Origin: Pollutimonas sp963706785
Lineage (GTDB): Bacteria > Pseudomonadota > Gammaproteobacteria > Burkholderiales > Burkholderiaceae_B
Assembly: GCA_963706785.1 (NCBI GenBank)
Contig: CAVPNJ010000002.1
Span: forward strand, 124,001-188,000
Reading direction: 5' to 3'
DNA: 64,000 nucleotides
Both the position numbers and the translations under genes were made by a program. Numbering within the stretch: position 1 is the stretch's first letter; each line of letters opens with the position of its first letter. The notes under the pieces were generated by a model, which did not search any database, was not told where the DNA came from, and was given only the letters and a program-made list of their open reading frames with translations. Positions 33,338-40,875 of this stretch are shown here, in pieces.

Positions 33338-34663
33338 ATGACCCACGTCTTTCATCGTAACCCGAAGCAACATCTCGATCTGGCTGTACGCGGTCAGGGT
33401 ATCGAACTGTTCGATCAACATGGCAAAAGCTATATCGATGCATCGGGCGGAGCAGCGGTCTCTTGCCTGGGGCATGGGCACCCGACCGTAATTCAAGCAA
33501 TCAAAGATCAGCTGGATAAAGTCGCTTATGCTCATTCGTCGTTTTTTACGACACAGGCGGCGGAAGATCTTGCCGATTTCCTTGCAGACCGCTCGCCCGG
33601 TGACTTGAACCACGTGTATTTTCTTTCTGGCGGTTCTGAAGCGGTAGAGGCCGCTCTGAAACTGGCTCGTCAATATTTTGTAGAAACCGGGCAGCCTCAG
33701 CGCAGTCAGTTTATCGCGCGCCGCCAAAGTTATCACGGCAACACCCTGGGCGCTTTAGCCATTGGTGGGAACGCATGGCGCCGCGAACCTTTTCTGCCTC
33801 TGCTGGTGCCCGCACATCACGTGTCGCCTTGCTATGCCTATCGCGACCAGCTGCCGGGGGAAACCGAAGAACAGTATGCCGACCGTCTGGCACAAGAGCT
33901 TGAACACAAAATACTCGAACTCGGTGCAGAGAACGTTGCCGCCTTTGTCGCAGAGACTGTCGTCGGTGCGACCGCAGGAGCCTTGCCGCCTGTCAGGACA
34001 TACTTGCAGCGTATACGGCAGGTGTGCGATCGCTATGGCGTTCTTCTGATACTCGACGAGGTCATGTCCGGCATGGGTCGTACTGGCCATTTATTCGCAT
34101 GTGCTGAAGACAATGTCGCTCCGGACATCATTACGATCGCAAAAGGGTTGGGGGCGGGTTACCAGCCTATCGGAGCCATGATAGCCAGTAGCAAAGTCTA
34201 CGAAGCTATCGTGGGTGGCACCGGTTTTTTTCAACATGGTCATACCTATATGGGGCATGCCACTGCTTGCGCTGCCGCGCTGGCGGTGCAACAGCTTATC
34301 GAGAACGATCATTTGCTGGAAAATGTGTCGGCAAGGGGCGAGCAATTGCGCGCTGAATTGCGCGTTGCTTTTGCTCGGCACTCAAATGTGGGCGATATAC
34401 GCGGCCGCGGCTTATTTGTCGGTGTCGAGTTTGTTCAAGATACTTTGACTAAAGCAACGCTGGATCCTGCAAAACAAACCCATGTCCGACTCAAGAAGCA
34501 GGCCATGCGGAACGGCCTTATGATGTACCCGATGGGCGGCACGGTCGATGGCATACATGGCGACCATGTTCTGCTTGCGCCGCCTTTTATCTGCACAGAG
34601 GCCGATATCAGCGAAATCGTTGCGCGTTTTGTCCGCACGGTTACCGAAGTATTGCCTGCTTAA
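33338..34663 (+). CDS. Class III aminotransferase (omega-amino acid type)
   Basis: A 441-residue PLP-dependent transaminase. FLSGGSEAVEAALKLARQY, YHGNTLGALAIGG, LILDEVMSGMGRTG and TIAKGLGAGYQPIGA (PLP-binding Lys) are the class III motifs. The substrate is not defined; such enzymes act on omega-amino acids, diamines or taurine-like amines. The ATG at 33338 has AAGGG six bases upstream; the upstream in-frame start at 33275 overlaps the promoter. A CMD-family gene follows 17 bp later. The divergent RpiR-family regulator suggests control. Confidence 0.9.
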   Translation: MTHVFHRNPKQHLDLAVRGQGIELFDQHGKSYIDASGGAAVSCLGHGHPTVIQAIKDQLDKVAYAHSSFFTTQAAEDLADFLADRSPGDLNHVYFLSGGSEAVEAALKLARQYFVETGQPQRSQFIARRQSYHGNTLGALAIGGNAWRREPFLPLLVPAHHVSPCYAYRDQLPGETEEQYADRLAQELEHKILELGAENVAAFVAETVVGATAGALPPVRTYLQRIRQVCDRYGVLLILDEVMSGMGRTGHLFACAEDNVAPDIITIAKGLGAGYQPIGAMIASSKVYEAIVGGTGFFQHGHTYMGHATACAAALAVQQLIENDHLLENVSARGEQLRAELRVAFARHSNVGDIRGRGLFVGVEFVQDTLTKATLDPAKQTHVRLKKQAMRNGLMMYPMGGTVDGIHGDHVLLAPPFICTEADISEIVARFVRTVTEVLPA

Positions 34664-34680
34664 ATTAAGGAAGACACTAC

Positions 34681-35211
34681 ATGGCTCGTTTACCGTACGC
34701 CGATTTGGCTCACGCCGAAGTCAGCCCTTTAGTCGAACAAATTATTGCCGAGCGTGGCAGCGTACTGCACCTTTACCAGATGCTGCTGCAAAGTCCGCCA
34801 GTCGCTCGGGGCTGGCTCAATCACTTAACGGGTATCCGCCACCATAGTTCCCTTGCCGGCGCCCTGCGAGAGATGGTGATCATGCGTATCGCCATTATTA
34901 ACGGAGCTCCGTACGAGGCCGACCAGCATGCGCCTATCGCCCTGAAAGAAGGCATGACTCAAGCACAGCTTGATGACCTGAGCCAGTGGGAGTCCTCCAC
35001 GCTATTCAGTGAGAAGGAACGGGCGGTGCTGAGCTATACCGATGCAATGACACGTCATGTCCAAGTGGCAGACGAAATTTTTGGGGCAGTTAAACCGCAT
35101 TTCGAACCCCGCCAATTGGTCGAATTGACAGCCACAATTGCGACTTACAACATGGTGTCACGTTTCCTTGAGGCGCTGCAAATTCATTCGGATGACGCTC
35201 GAGAAACCTAG
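34681..35211 (+). CDS. Carboxymuconolactone decarboxylase (CMD/AhpD)-fold protein without Cys
   Basis: A 176-residue all-helical protein of the CMD family (LAGALREMVIMRIAIINGAPYEADQHAPIALKEGM). The Glu and His of the usual active-site helix are present, but the protein has no Cys at all, so the AhpD-type CxxC redox chemistry is excluded. Members of this branch are similar to gamma-carboxymuconolactone decarboxylase or are uncharacterised. It directly follows the aminotransferase and is probably cotranscribed. Confidence 0.85.
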   Translation: MARLPYADLAHAEVSPLVEQIIAERGSVLHLYQMLLQSPPVARGWLNHLTGIRHHSSLAGALREMVIMRIAIINGAPYEADQHAPIALKEGMTQAQLDDLSQWESSTLFSEKERAVLSYTDAMTRHVQVADEIFGAVKPHFEPRQLVELTATIATYNMVSRFLEALQIHSDDARET

Positions 35212-35215
35212 CAGT

Positions 35216-35755
35216 TCAGCGGCCCCACAGCACGTCGGGTTTATTTGAATCTGCGTTGAGCACGCGGGCAAGTACAAAACATAGATCCGACAAGCGGTTT
35301 AGGTATTGAATGACTGGTGCATTGACTGGCTCGGTCCGATTCAGGGTAATGACGGCGCGTTCGGCGCGCCGACAGACGGTGCGGGCGACATGGGCGAGCG
35401 CAGCCGGCCGACTGCCCCCGGGCAAAATGAATTCTTCAAGCCTGCCGAGCCTGGCATTGTGTTCGGCGAGCGCTTCGTCCAAATACAAGACATGATCGTT
35501 GTTGACTGCCGTATGGCCTGGAATGCAAAGTTCGGCACCCATATCGAAAAGGTCGTTCTGTACCCGGCCCAGCAGTACATCGATGACGTGGGGCAGAGGC
35601 TCGGCCCGCAATACGCCAAGATTGCTATTCAATTCATCGACTTCGCCCAGGGCGGCGATTCGAGGGGAGTCTTTGTCTACCCTGCTTCCATCGCCTAGTC
35701 CTGTCGTGCCTTTGTCGCCGGTACGGGTCGTAATTACTGAGAGGCGCGTTGCCAT
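35216..35755 (-). CDS. Cob(I)alamin adenosyltransferase (PduO type)
   Basis: A 179-residue enzyme forming adenosylcobalamin from ATP and cob(I)alamin. The N-terminal ATP-binding motif TRTGDKGTTGLGDGSRV is exact for the family. The later CRRAERAVITLNR and YLNRLSDLCFVLAR hold the conserved Arg and Asp/Asn residues. It is a single gene, with no B12-synthesis or B12-dependent mutase genes in the window. Its 3' end is 4 bp from that of the convergent CMD gene. Confidence 0.93.
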   Translation of the reverse strand: MATRLSVITTRTGDKGTTGLGDGSRVDKDSPRIAALGEVDELNSNLGVLRAEPLPHVIDVLLGRVQNDLFDMGAELCIPGHTAVNNDHVLYLDEALAEHNARLGRLEEFILPGGSRPAALAHVARTVCRRAERAVITLNRTEPVNAPVIQYLNRLSDLCFVLARVLNADSNKPDVLWGR

Positions 35756-35853
35756 GAGGAGACTCCTGATTGTTTGCCGATCATTGGCGGTTATAGCCGG
35801 ATGCGCGCACAGTGCTATGCTTGAAGCGTAATTTTGTTTGTGGAGTTTAGCTT

Positions 35854-36156
35854 ATGCCGTTCGTAAATCAGCGGGCATTACAAGCCATCGCCGCCGTACT
35901 TGTCTTGACCTCTTTTTATTCCACCAGTGCAGTTGCCCAGGAAGGGACGGCATCGGGCGAAGTCCGCCGCATTGATATCGAGGCTCGCAAGATAACCATC
36001 AAGCATGGTGCCATCTCCGAGCTCCAATTACCGGCCATGACGTTGGTGTACAAGATAGACCCTGCATTGCTTAAGGATATTAAGCCAGGGGACCGCGTGA
36101 GTTTTACCGCCCGGCGGGAAGCCGGCCAGTATGTGGTCGTTAGTATTTCGAAGTAG
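35854..36156 (+). CDS. CusF-like periplasmic metal-binding protein, atypical
   Basis: A 100-residue protein with a signal peptide (ALQAIAAVLVLTSFYSTSAVAQ) and the CusF OB-fold (ASGEVRRIDIEARKITIKHG and LKDIKPGDRVSFTARRE). In CusF the metal site is His, Trp and two Met. Here the His (KHG) and one Met (PAMTL) remain, but the Trp and second Met are absent or replaced, so copper/silver binding may be weak or changed. No cus pump genes are nearby. GGAG lies nine bases before the ATG. Confidence 0.82.
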   Translation: MPFVNQRALQAIAAVLVLTSFYSTSAVAQEGTASGEVRRIDIEARKITIKHGAISELQLPAMTLVYKIDPALLKDIKPGDRVSFTARREAGQYVVVSISK

Positions 36157-36202
36157 CTGCCTGATTGCTCTTACAGGAAGCCAGTTTGGGCAACGGGTAC
36201 AG

Positions 36203-36231
36203 GACGCCAGGAACTGAAGGTTCCGGGCGTC
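36203..36231. terminator. Hairpin between convergent cusF-like and hslU genes
   Basis: GACGCC-A-GGAAC pairs with GTTCC-G-GGCGTC around a TGAAG loop (one internal A/G mismatch). No T-run is present on either strand, so it is a possible bidirectional or RNA-protecting hairpin rather than a classic terminator. Confidence 0.4.
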
Positions 36232-36240
36232 GGCTGCTGA

Positions 36241-37572
36241 TTACAGAACGTAGCGCGAAAGATCCTGATCGCTTGCCGCTTCTTCGAGCTTGTCATTGAC
36301 GTAGGCCGCGTCAATAGTAATGGTTTGACCACTGCTGGCCGACGCGTCGAATGACAAGTCTTCGAGCAGTTTTTCCATCACTGTGTATAAGCGGCGAGCT
36401 CCGATGTTTTCGGTTCGCTCGTTTACGTCGAACGCCAGTTCTGCCATACGCTGTATGCCTTCATCAGTGAAGTCGAGCCTGACCTCTTCAGTGGCCAGCA
36501 ACGCACGGTATTGTTTCGTCAGTGACGAATCTGTGTCGCACAAAATACGTACAAAATCGCCGGCGGTCAGTGAATCGAGTTCGACGCGAATGGGAAAGCG
36601 TCCCTGCAGCTCGGGAATCAAATCGGAAGGCCGCGACAGGTGGAACGCGCCGGAAGCGATAAATAAAATATGGTCTGTACGTACCACCCCGTATTTCGTA
36701 TTCACGGTGGTGCCTTCAACCAGGGGAAGGAGGTCGCGTTGAACACCCTGGCGCGATACGTCTCCGCCCTGATGCTCTTGACGGGTCGCGATCTTGTCGA
36801 TTTCATCCAGGAAGACGATGCCATTTTGTTCGGCATTGAACACCGCGGCGGTGCGCAGGTCTTCTTCGTTGATACGGCGACCGGCTTCTTCTTCTGTGAG
36901 CAGCTTGAAGGCTTCTTTCACCGGCATCTTGCGCGTCTTTTTCTTGTCGCGCCCTAGCCCTGCAAACATGCCTTTCAACTGCTCGGTCATTTCCTCCATG
37001 CCAGGAGGGGCCATTATTTCCATTTGGGGCGCTGACTGGGCAACTTCAATTTCGATTTGCAGATCGTCAATCGCACCCTCCCGCAGCCGTTTGCGAAAAG
37101 TCTGGCGGGCGCTGTTTTCTGTGCGGTCTGGTTCGCCCTGCGCATTGCGAGGGGGCGACACGAGTACATCGAGGATGCGATCTTCAGCGGCATCTTCGGC
37201 TTGCGTTCTGACGCGGCGCATTTCCACATCGCGTGTCTGTTTTACCGAAATTTCAACCAGGTCGCGAATAATGGTGTCGACATCGCGGCCTACATATCCA
37301 ACTTCCGTAAACTTTGTGGCTTCTATCTTGATGAAGGGCGCATTGGCGAGTTTCGCCAATCGTCGGGCAATTTCTGTTTTACCGACGCCGGTGGGGCCAA
37401 TCATGAGAATATTCTTGGGTACGATTTCGTTGCGCAAGGGTTCGGGCACTTGTTGGCGCCGCCAGCGATTGCGCAAGGCAACGGCCACGGATCGCTTGGC
37501 GCGATTTTGGCCGACAATGTTCTTGTCGAGTTCGGAGACGATTTCTCCGGGTGTCATGTTGGTAAAAGACAT
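36241..37572 (-). CDS. hslU: HslUV protease ATPase subunit HslU
   Basis: A 443-residue AAA+ unfoldase feeding the HslV protease in heat-shock protein quality control. Walker A is GPTGVGKTEIARR, Walker B IVFLDEIDKIA, the pore loop is GYVGRD, and sensor 2 has the GARRLYTVMEKLLED segment. The C-terminus SRYVL matches the tail that docks into HslV. The start ATG at 37572 (MSFTNMTPGEIV) matches the family; the upstream ATG at 37623 would add 17 residues and overlap hslV. It forms an operon with hslV, 54 bp upstream. Confidence 0.96.
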   Translation of the reverse strand: MSFTNMTPGEIVSELDKNIVGQNRAKRSVAVALRNRWRRQQVPEPLRNEIVPKNILMIGPTGVGKTEIARRLAKLANAPFIKIEATKFTEVGYVGRDVDTIIRDLVEISVKQTRDVEMRRVRTQAEDAAEDRILDVLVSPPRNAQGEPDRTENSARQTFRKRLREGAIDDLQIEIEVAQSAPQMEIMAPPGMEEMTEQLKGMFAGLGRDKKKTRKMPVKEAFKLLTEEEAGRRINEEDLRTAAVFNAEQNGIVFLDEIDKIATRQEHQGGDVSRQGVQRDLLPLVEGTTVNTKYGVVRTDHILFIASGAFHLSRPSDLIPELQGRFPIRVELDSLTAGDFVRILCDTDSSLTKQYRALLATEEVRLDFTDEGIQRMAELAFDVNERTENIGARRLYTVMEKLLEDLSFDASASSGQTITIDAAYVNDKLEEAASDQDLSRYVL

Positions 37573-37626
37573 ATTTGCTCTATGTGTTGGATGCGAAAAC
37601 GATGCGCATGCAGCGCAGGGCACTCT

Positions 37627-38160
37627 TCACAGAGTTTCGACAACGTGGTTCTGATTGGTGTAGATGCACAGATCGCCCGCGATCTGCAGAGATTTTTTCA
37701 CGATCTCTGCGGGCGGCATATCAGTATTCTGAAGCAGAGCCAGGGCGGCCGACTGCGCATAGGCGCCGCCCGAGCCGATGGCCGCGATGCCGTGTTCCGG
37801 TTCCAGCACGTCGCCGTTTCCGGTAAGGACCAGTGTGTGGTCACGGTCGGCGACGATCAACATGGCTTCCAGGCGCCGCAAGACACGGTCGGTGCGCCAG
37901 TCTTTGGTAAGCTCTACCGCCGAGCGCATCAGGTTGCCCTGATATTTTTCCAGCTTCGCTTCAAAGCGTTCCTGCAAGGTGAAAGCATCGGCCGTTGCGC
38001 CGGCGAAGCCAGCTAGAATCTTGTCGTTGTACAGGCGACGTATTTTACGTGCTGTGCCTTTGATGACGATGTTGCCCAGGGTTACCTGGCCATCGCCGCC
38101 CACAGCGACTTGATCGCCGCGGCGGACACAAATAATGGTGGTGGCGTGAAATTGTTCCAT
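37627..38160 (-). CDS. hslV: HslUV protease peptidase subunit HslV
   Basis: A 177-residue N-terminal-threonine protease. It begins MEQFHATTIICVRRGDQVAV; removal of MEQFHA should expose the catalytic Thr7. VGGDGQVTLGN and the GSGGAYAQSAALALL segment are typical. The ATG at 38160 has AAGGAAG before it; an ATG at 38202 lies inside the promoter and is rejected. hslU follows. A sigma-32-like promoter sits 21 bp upstream. Confidence 0.96.
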   Translation of the reverse strand: MEQFHATTIICVRRGDQVAVGGDGQVTLGNIVIKGTARKIRRLYNDKILAGFAGATADAFTLQERFEAKLEKYQGNLMRSAVELTKDWRTDRVLRRLEAMLIVADRDHTLVLTGNGDVLEPEHGIAAIGSGGAYAQSAALALLQNTDMPPAEIVKKSLQIAGDLCIYTNQNHVVETL

Positions 38161-38181
38161 GGATTCTTCCTTTGAATTATT

Positions 38182-38210
38182 TACTTGGGGGCGATGCCCC
38201 AAAGTTCAAG
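38182..38210 (-). promoter_or_regulatory. Sigma-32 (heat-shock) type promoter of hslVU
   Basis: On the minus strand CTTGAA (38210-38205) is followed after 13 bp by CCCCCAAGTA (38191-38182), close to the heat-shock consensus CTTGAA-N13-15-CCCCATNTA. A GGGGC-ATC-GCCCC hairpin overlaps the spacer and could also cut read-through from dksA. The predicted leader is short. Confidence 0.7.
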
Positions 38211-38273
38211 AGGAAGTCCATGGCAGCGCCAGGGCAGTGGCCATTGCGGCAAGCCCTGGCTTTTTAGAGCGAG

Positions 38274-38717
38274 TTAATCGCCGTACAGCTTCTGACGCAT
38301 TTCGCGCCGCTCTTGGGCTTCCAGGGACAGTGTTGCCGTCGGACGCGCCAGCAGGCGAGGAATGCCAATAGGTTCACCGGTCTCTTCGCACCAGCCATAG
38401 TCGCCGGCATCGATGCGCGTTATCGACTGTTGGACTTTCTTGAGCAATTTGCGTTCGCGGTCGCGTGTACGCAATTCGAGCGCATGTTCTTCTTCGATGG
38501 TTGCACGATCGGCGGGATCGGGCACAAACTGAGTTTCGCGCAGATTTTCGGTCGTCGTTCCTGCGTTGGTAAGAATCTCTTGTTCCAGCTCTTTCAGGCG
38601 ATTTCGAAAAAAGGCCAATTGAGCTTCGTTCATGTAGTCAGATTCTGGCATTGCCAGAAGTTCGTCTTCTGTTGGCAAGTGGATCTGACTCTTTGCGGCG
38701 GCTGATTTGCTTGCCAT
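38274..38717 (-). CDS. dksA: RNA polymerase-binding transcription factor DksA (single-Cys form)
   Basis: A 147-residue coiled-coil factor that works with ppGpp on RNA polymerase. The coiled-coil (about 35-110) has the acidic tip DPADRATIEEE, with the D-x-x-D/A pattern. The zinc finger normally has four Cys; here only one remains (YGWCEETGEPIG), with TLSLEAQERRE where the second pair should be. Zinc-free DksA forms are known in several proteobacteria, so this may be fully active. It is followed by hslVU on the same strand, and cobW lies upstream. Confidence 0.93.
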   Translation of the reverse strand: MASKSAAAKSQIHLPTEDELLAMPESDYMNEAQLAFFRNRLKELEQEILTNAGTTTENLRETQFVPDPADRATIEEEHALELRTRDRERKLLKKVQQSITRIDAGDYGWCEETGEPIGIPRLLARPTATLSLEAQERREMRQKLYGD

Positions 38718-38789
38718 GGTGTGTCCTTTTATTGTCGTGTTGGTGCTTGGAACCGCGGGTGCATCCTTGTTATGCGACCCGGTTCACTG

Positions 38790-39893
38790 TCAAACCAAAC
38801 ATTGTTCCAGGCCCCGAGTAAAGATTTCTTGGGGAAGTTTACGGCCAATGAACACCATTTTGGTATTAGGCTTTTCACTGGATAACCAAGGCTTGCCAGG
38901 TTCTGCACCCATCATCATGTGCACTCCCTGGAAAAGCATTCGGCGGTTTATTCCTTTCAGGTACAGGATTCCCTTATAGCGCAACAAATCGGGCCCGTAT
39001 ACCTGAACTATGCCGCCCAAGAACTCTTCGAGCCGTTCAGGATCGAAAGCTTTCTTGGACCTAAATACGAAAGCTCCGATCTCGTCGTTATGAGCTGCAT
39101 GGTGATCATGGTGCTGATGACCGCAATGATCGTTGCAGTCGCCTTCGTGGTCATGGCCGTGATTATGACTATGATCGTGACCATGGTCGTGATCATGTGC
39201 TGCATCGGGGTGTTCGTTTGCTAAAAATTCCGGATCGATGTCGAGGATGGTGTTGAGATTGAATCCGCTGATATCCAGCAATACCTTCAGATCGGTCTCA
39301 CCAAAATTGACTGGCGTAATCGAGGCGCGCGGATTGATTCGCAAAAGGCGGGCGCGCAGCGCCTGATAGTCCACATCGTTGACGAGGTCTTTTTTCGATA
39401 TCAGGATACGGTCGGCAAATCCCACTTGCTTTTGCGCTTCTTCTTGCTTATCGAGCGTTTCCATGCCGTGTTTGGCATCGACCACTGTAATCACGGCGTC
39501 AAGACGGTAATATTCCGCGATCTCGTCGTCCATGAAGAAGGTCTGGCACACTGGCCCAGGGTTTGCCATGCCGGTGGTTTCGATAATGATACGTTCGAAA
39601 GTCAGCTGGCCTTCCTGGCGGCGTACGCGCAAATCGTTGAGGGTGCGCATAAGGTCGCCTCGAACCGTGCAACAGACGCAGCCGTTACTAAGTTCGATGA
39701 TTTCTTCTTCGCTGTCTTGAACGAGCAATTCGTTATCGATGCTTTCCGGCCCGAACTCGTTCTCGATGACGGCAATCCGACGTCCGTGGTATTCGGAAAG
39801 GATTCGTTTGAGCAGGGTGGTTTTGCCTGCCCCAAGGAAACCGGTAAGTATGGTCACCGGCACCATTTTGTCTGGGCTAATAGCGGGTTTCAT
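38790..39893 (-). CDS. CobW/COG0523 GTPase, putative zinc metallochaperone
   Basis: A 367-residue G3E GTPase. The P-loop is GFLGAGKTTLLKRIL, the metal-binding motif is GCVCCTV (CxCC), and the Walker B/guanine region includes ISKKDL. A long His/Asp/Cys-rich insert (from about residue 232 to 270, HDHGHDHSHNHGHDH) should bind zinc or a similar metal. A CobW C-terminal domain follows. It lies between single-Cys dksA and zur, with znuABC beyond, which suggests zinc trafficking rather than cobalt (inference). A B12 role is less likely. Confidence 0.9.
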   Translation of the reverse strand: MKPAISPDKMVPVTILTGFLGAGKTTLLKRILSEYHGRRIAVIENEFGPESIDNELLVQDSEEEIIELSNGCVCCTVRGDLMRTLNDLRVRRQEGQLTFERIIIETTGMANPGPVCQTFFMDDEIAEYYRLDAVITVVDAKHGMETLDKQEEAQKQVGFADRILISKKDLVNDVDYQALRARLLRINPRASITPVNFGETDLKVLLDISGFNLNTILDIDPEFLANEHPDAAHDHDHGHDHSHNHGHDHEGDCNDHCGHQHHDHHAAHNDEIGAFVFRSKKAFDPERLEEFLGGIVQVYGPDLLRYKGILYLKGINRRMLFQGVHMMMGAEPGKPWLSSEKPNTKMVFIGRKLPQEIFTRGLEQCLV

Positions 39894-40087
39894 TGTAGGC
39901 CTCGCATGGCGCGGGTCTGATATATATGACGCCGGATAAGATGGCGGCTATATCATAAATTTCAATCCGCGCAAAAAAACATAACGTGCGATTACATCAC
40001 AGCATACGCTTTAGAGCAAACCCCGAATGGAAAACTTGCGTCTGCGTGAAATAAGTTGCTGAAAAATCAAGCATTCTCGCCGGTCGG

Positions 40088-40588
40088 TCAGGCGCTGTGC
40101 GCATGCGCGTGGCCATGGCCGGGACTACTCCCACGGCACTTGTTGCACAGCGCCCTTAGTTCAGTCTCGTGGCTGGAAAGCACGAATCCCGCCGCTGCGA
40201 CCTTGCCGGCCAGTTGGCGGCTGAGCTCTGGATCGCTTAATTCAGCGACCGCGCCGCATTGGGTGCAAACGACCAGCAGGTCGTGTGGCTCGCCCGCTGC
40301 GTCGAGGCAGGCGGTCCAGGCATTGATGGCGTCCAGTCTGTGAACCAAGCCTTCGTCCACTAGAAAGTCCAGGGCGCGGTAAACCGTCGGAGGCGCGGCG
40401 CCGTGCTGGACAGAACGAATCAAATCCAGCATCTCGTATGCCTTCAAGCTGCGCTGCTCTAACAGAAGTATCTCGAGCACCTTGCGCCGTATCGGCGTGA
40501 GCCGTTTGCCGCGCTCGGAGCACAGCGACTCGGCGGTACTTAGCTTTGCCGCAATGGCAGGCGGTGAAGTCGAATGTTTGGCAACCAT
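40088..40588 (-). CDS. zur: Fur-family regulator, likely Zur
   Basis: A 166-residue Fur-family repressor. Winged helix: RLTPIRRKVLEILLLEQRSLKAYEMLDLI and APPTVYRALDFLVDEGLVHRL. Two CxxC pairs (CTQC and CNKC) hold structural zinc. The C-terminal tail is His-rich (GHGHAHAHS). Position next to znuCBA and cobW, and an exact Zur-type operator 76 bp away, argue for zinc sensing over iron. Confidence 0.9.
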   Translation of the reverse strand: MVAKHSTSPPAIAAKLSTAESLCSERGKRLTPIRRKVLEILLLEQRSLKAYEMLDLIRSVQHGAAPPTVYRALDFLVDEGLVHRLDAINAWTACLDAAGEPHDLLVVCTQCGAVAELSDPELSRQLAGKVAAAGFVLSSHETELRALCNKCRGSSPGHGHAHAHSA

Positions 40589-40663
40589 GAGGCTTTGATT
40601 TTATAAAAACATTTGGGACGCATCTTACAGATTTACGGGCGGGCTATGCATACGCCTTCAGTA

Positions 40664-40678
40664 TGTTATAACATAACA
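40664..40678. promoter_or_regulatory. Zur operator (Zur box)
   Basis: TGTTATAACATAACA contains the perfect 12-bp palindrome ATGTTATAACAT (40663-40674) plus a repeat of the half site, closely matching the proteobacterial Zur box GTTATA-N-ATAAC type. It lies between divergent zur and the small ORF-znuCBA operon, and could control both. Confidence 0.85.
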
Positions 40679-40715
40679 GTAGTTTTTCTTCCTTACTCAT
40701 TCTTTTTGCAGGCTC

Positions 40716-40865
40716 ATGCGCCGAACCCTTTTCGCTTCGTCCCATCAGACAAACGTCTATCGTGGCTCCGCTTTGCTGGCGTCATCTGTTCGCCGAGCGT
40801 CCCGCGTATTGATTGCGGTCGCTTTTCTGTGGCTGCTTACTGGTTGGGCCTTGGCATGGTGGTAA
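40716..40865 (+). CDS. Possible 49-aa single-span membrane protein upstream of znuC
   Basis: ATG 40716 opens a 49-codon frame with a basic N-terminal half (RRTLFASSHQTNVYRGS) and a C-terminal hydrophobic span VLIAVAFLWLLTGWALAWW. Its stop is 10 bp before the znuC ATG and the znuC ribosome binding site lies between them, fitting an operon. A weak AGG-type ribosome binding site (TTGCAGGCTC) precedes it. I do not recognise a family; a chance frame is possible. Confidence 0.5.
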   Translation: MRRTLFASSHQTNVYRGSALLASSVRRASRVLIAVAFLWLLTGWALAWW

Positions 40866-40875
40866 GGCGCAGAAC

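Noticed and set aside
36794..37654. A 286-codon plus-strand frame opposite hslU
   Set aside because: Antisense shadow; the Ser/Arg-rich translation is typical of a reversed GC-rich gene.
37057..38016. A 319-codon plus-strand frame opposite hslU and hslV
   Set aside because: It is antisense to two unmistakable genes with correct motifs; its translation has no domain-like features and arises from the codon bias of hslUV.
39900..40080. Zur box in front of cobW
   Set aside because: AT-rich strings (GATATATATGA, CTATATCATAA) are present but none forms the TGTTATA-type palindrome.
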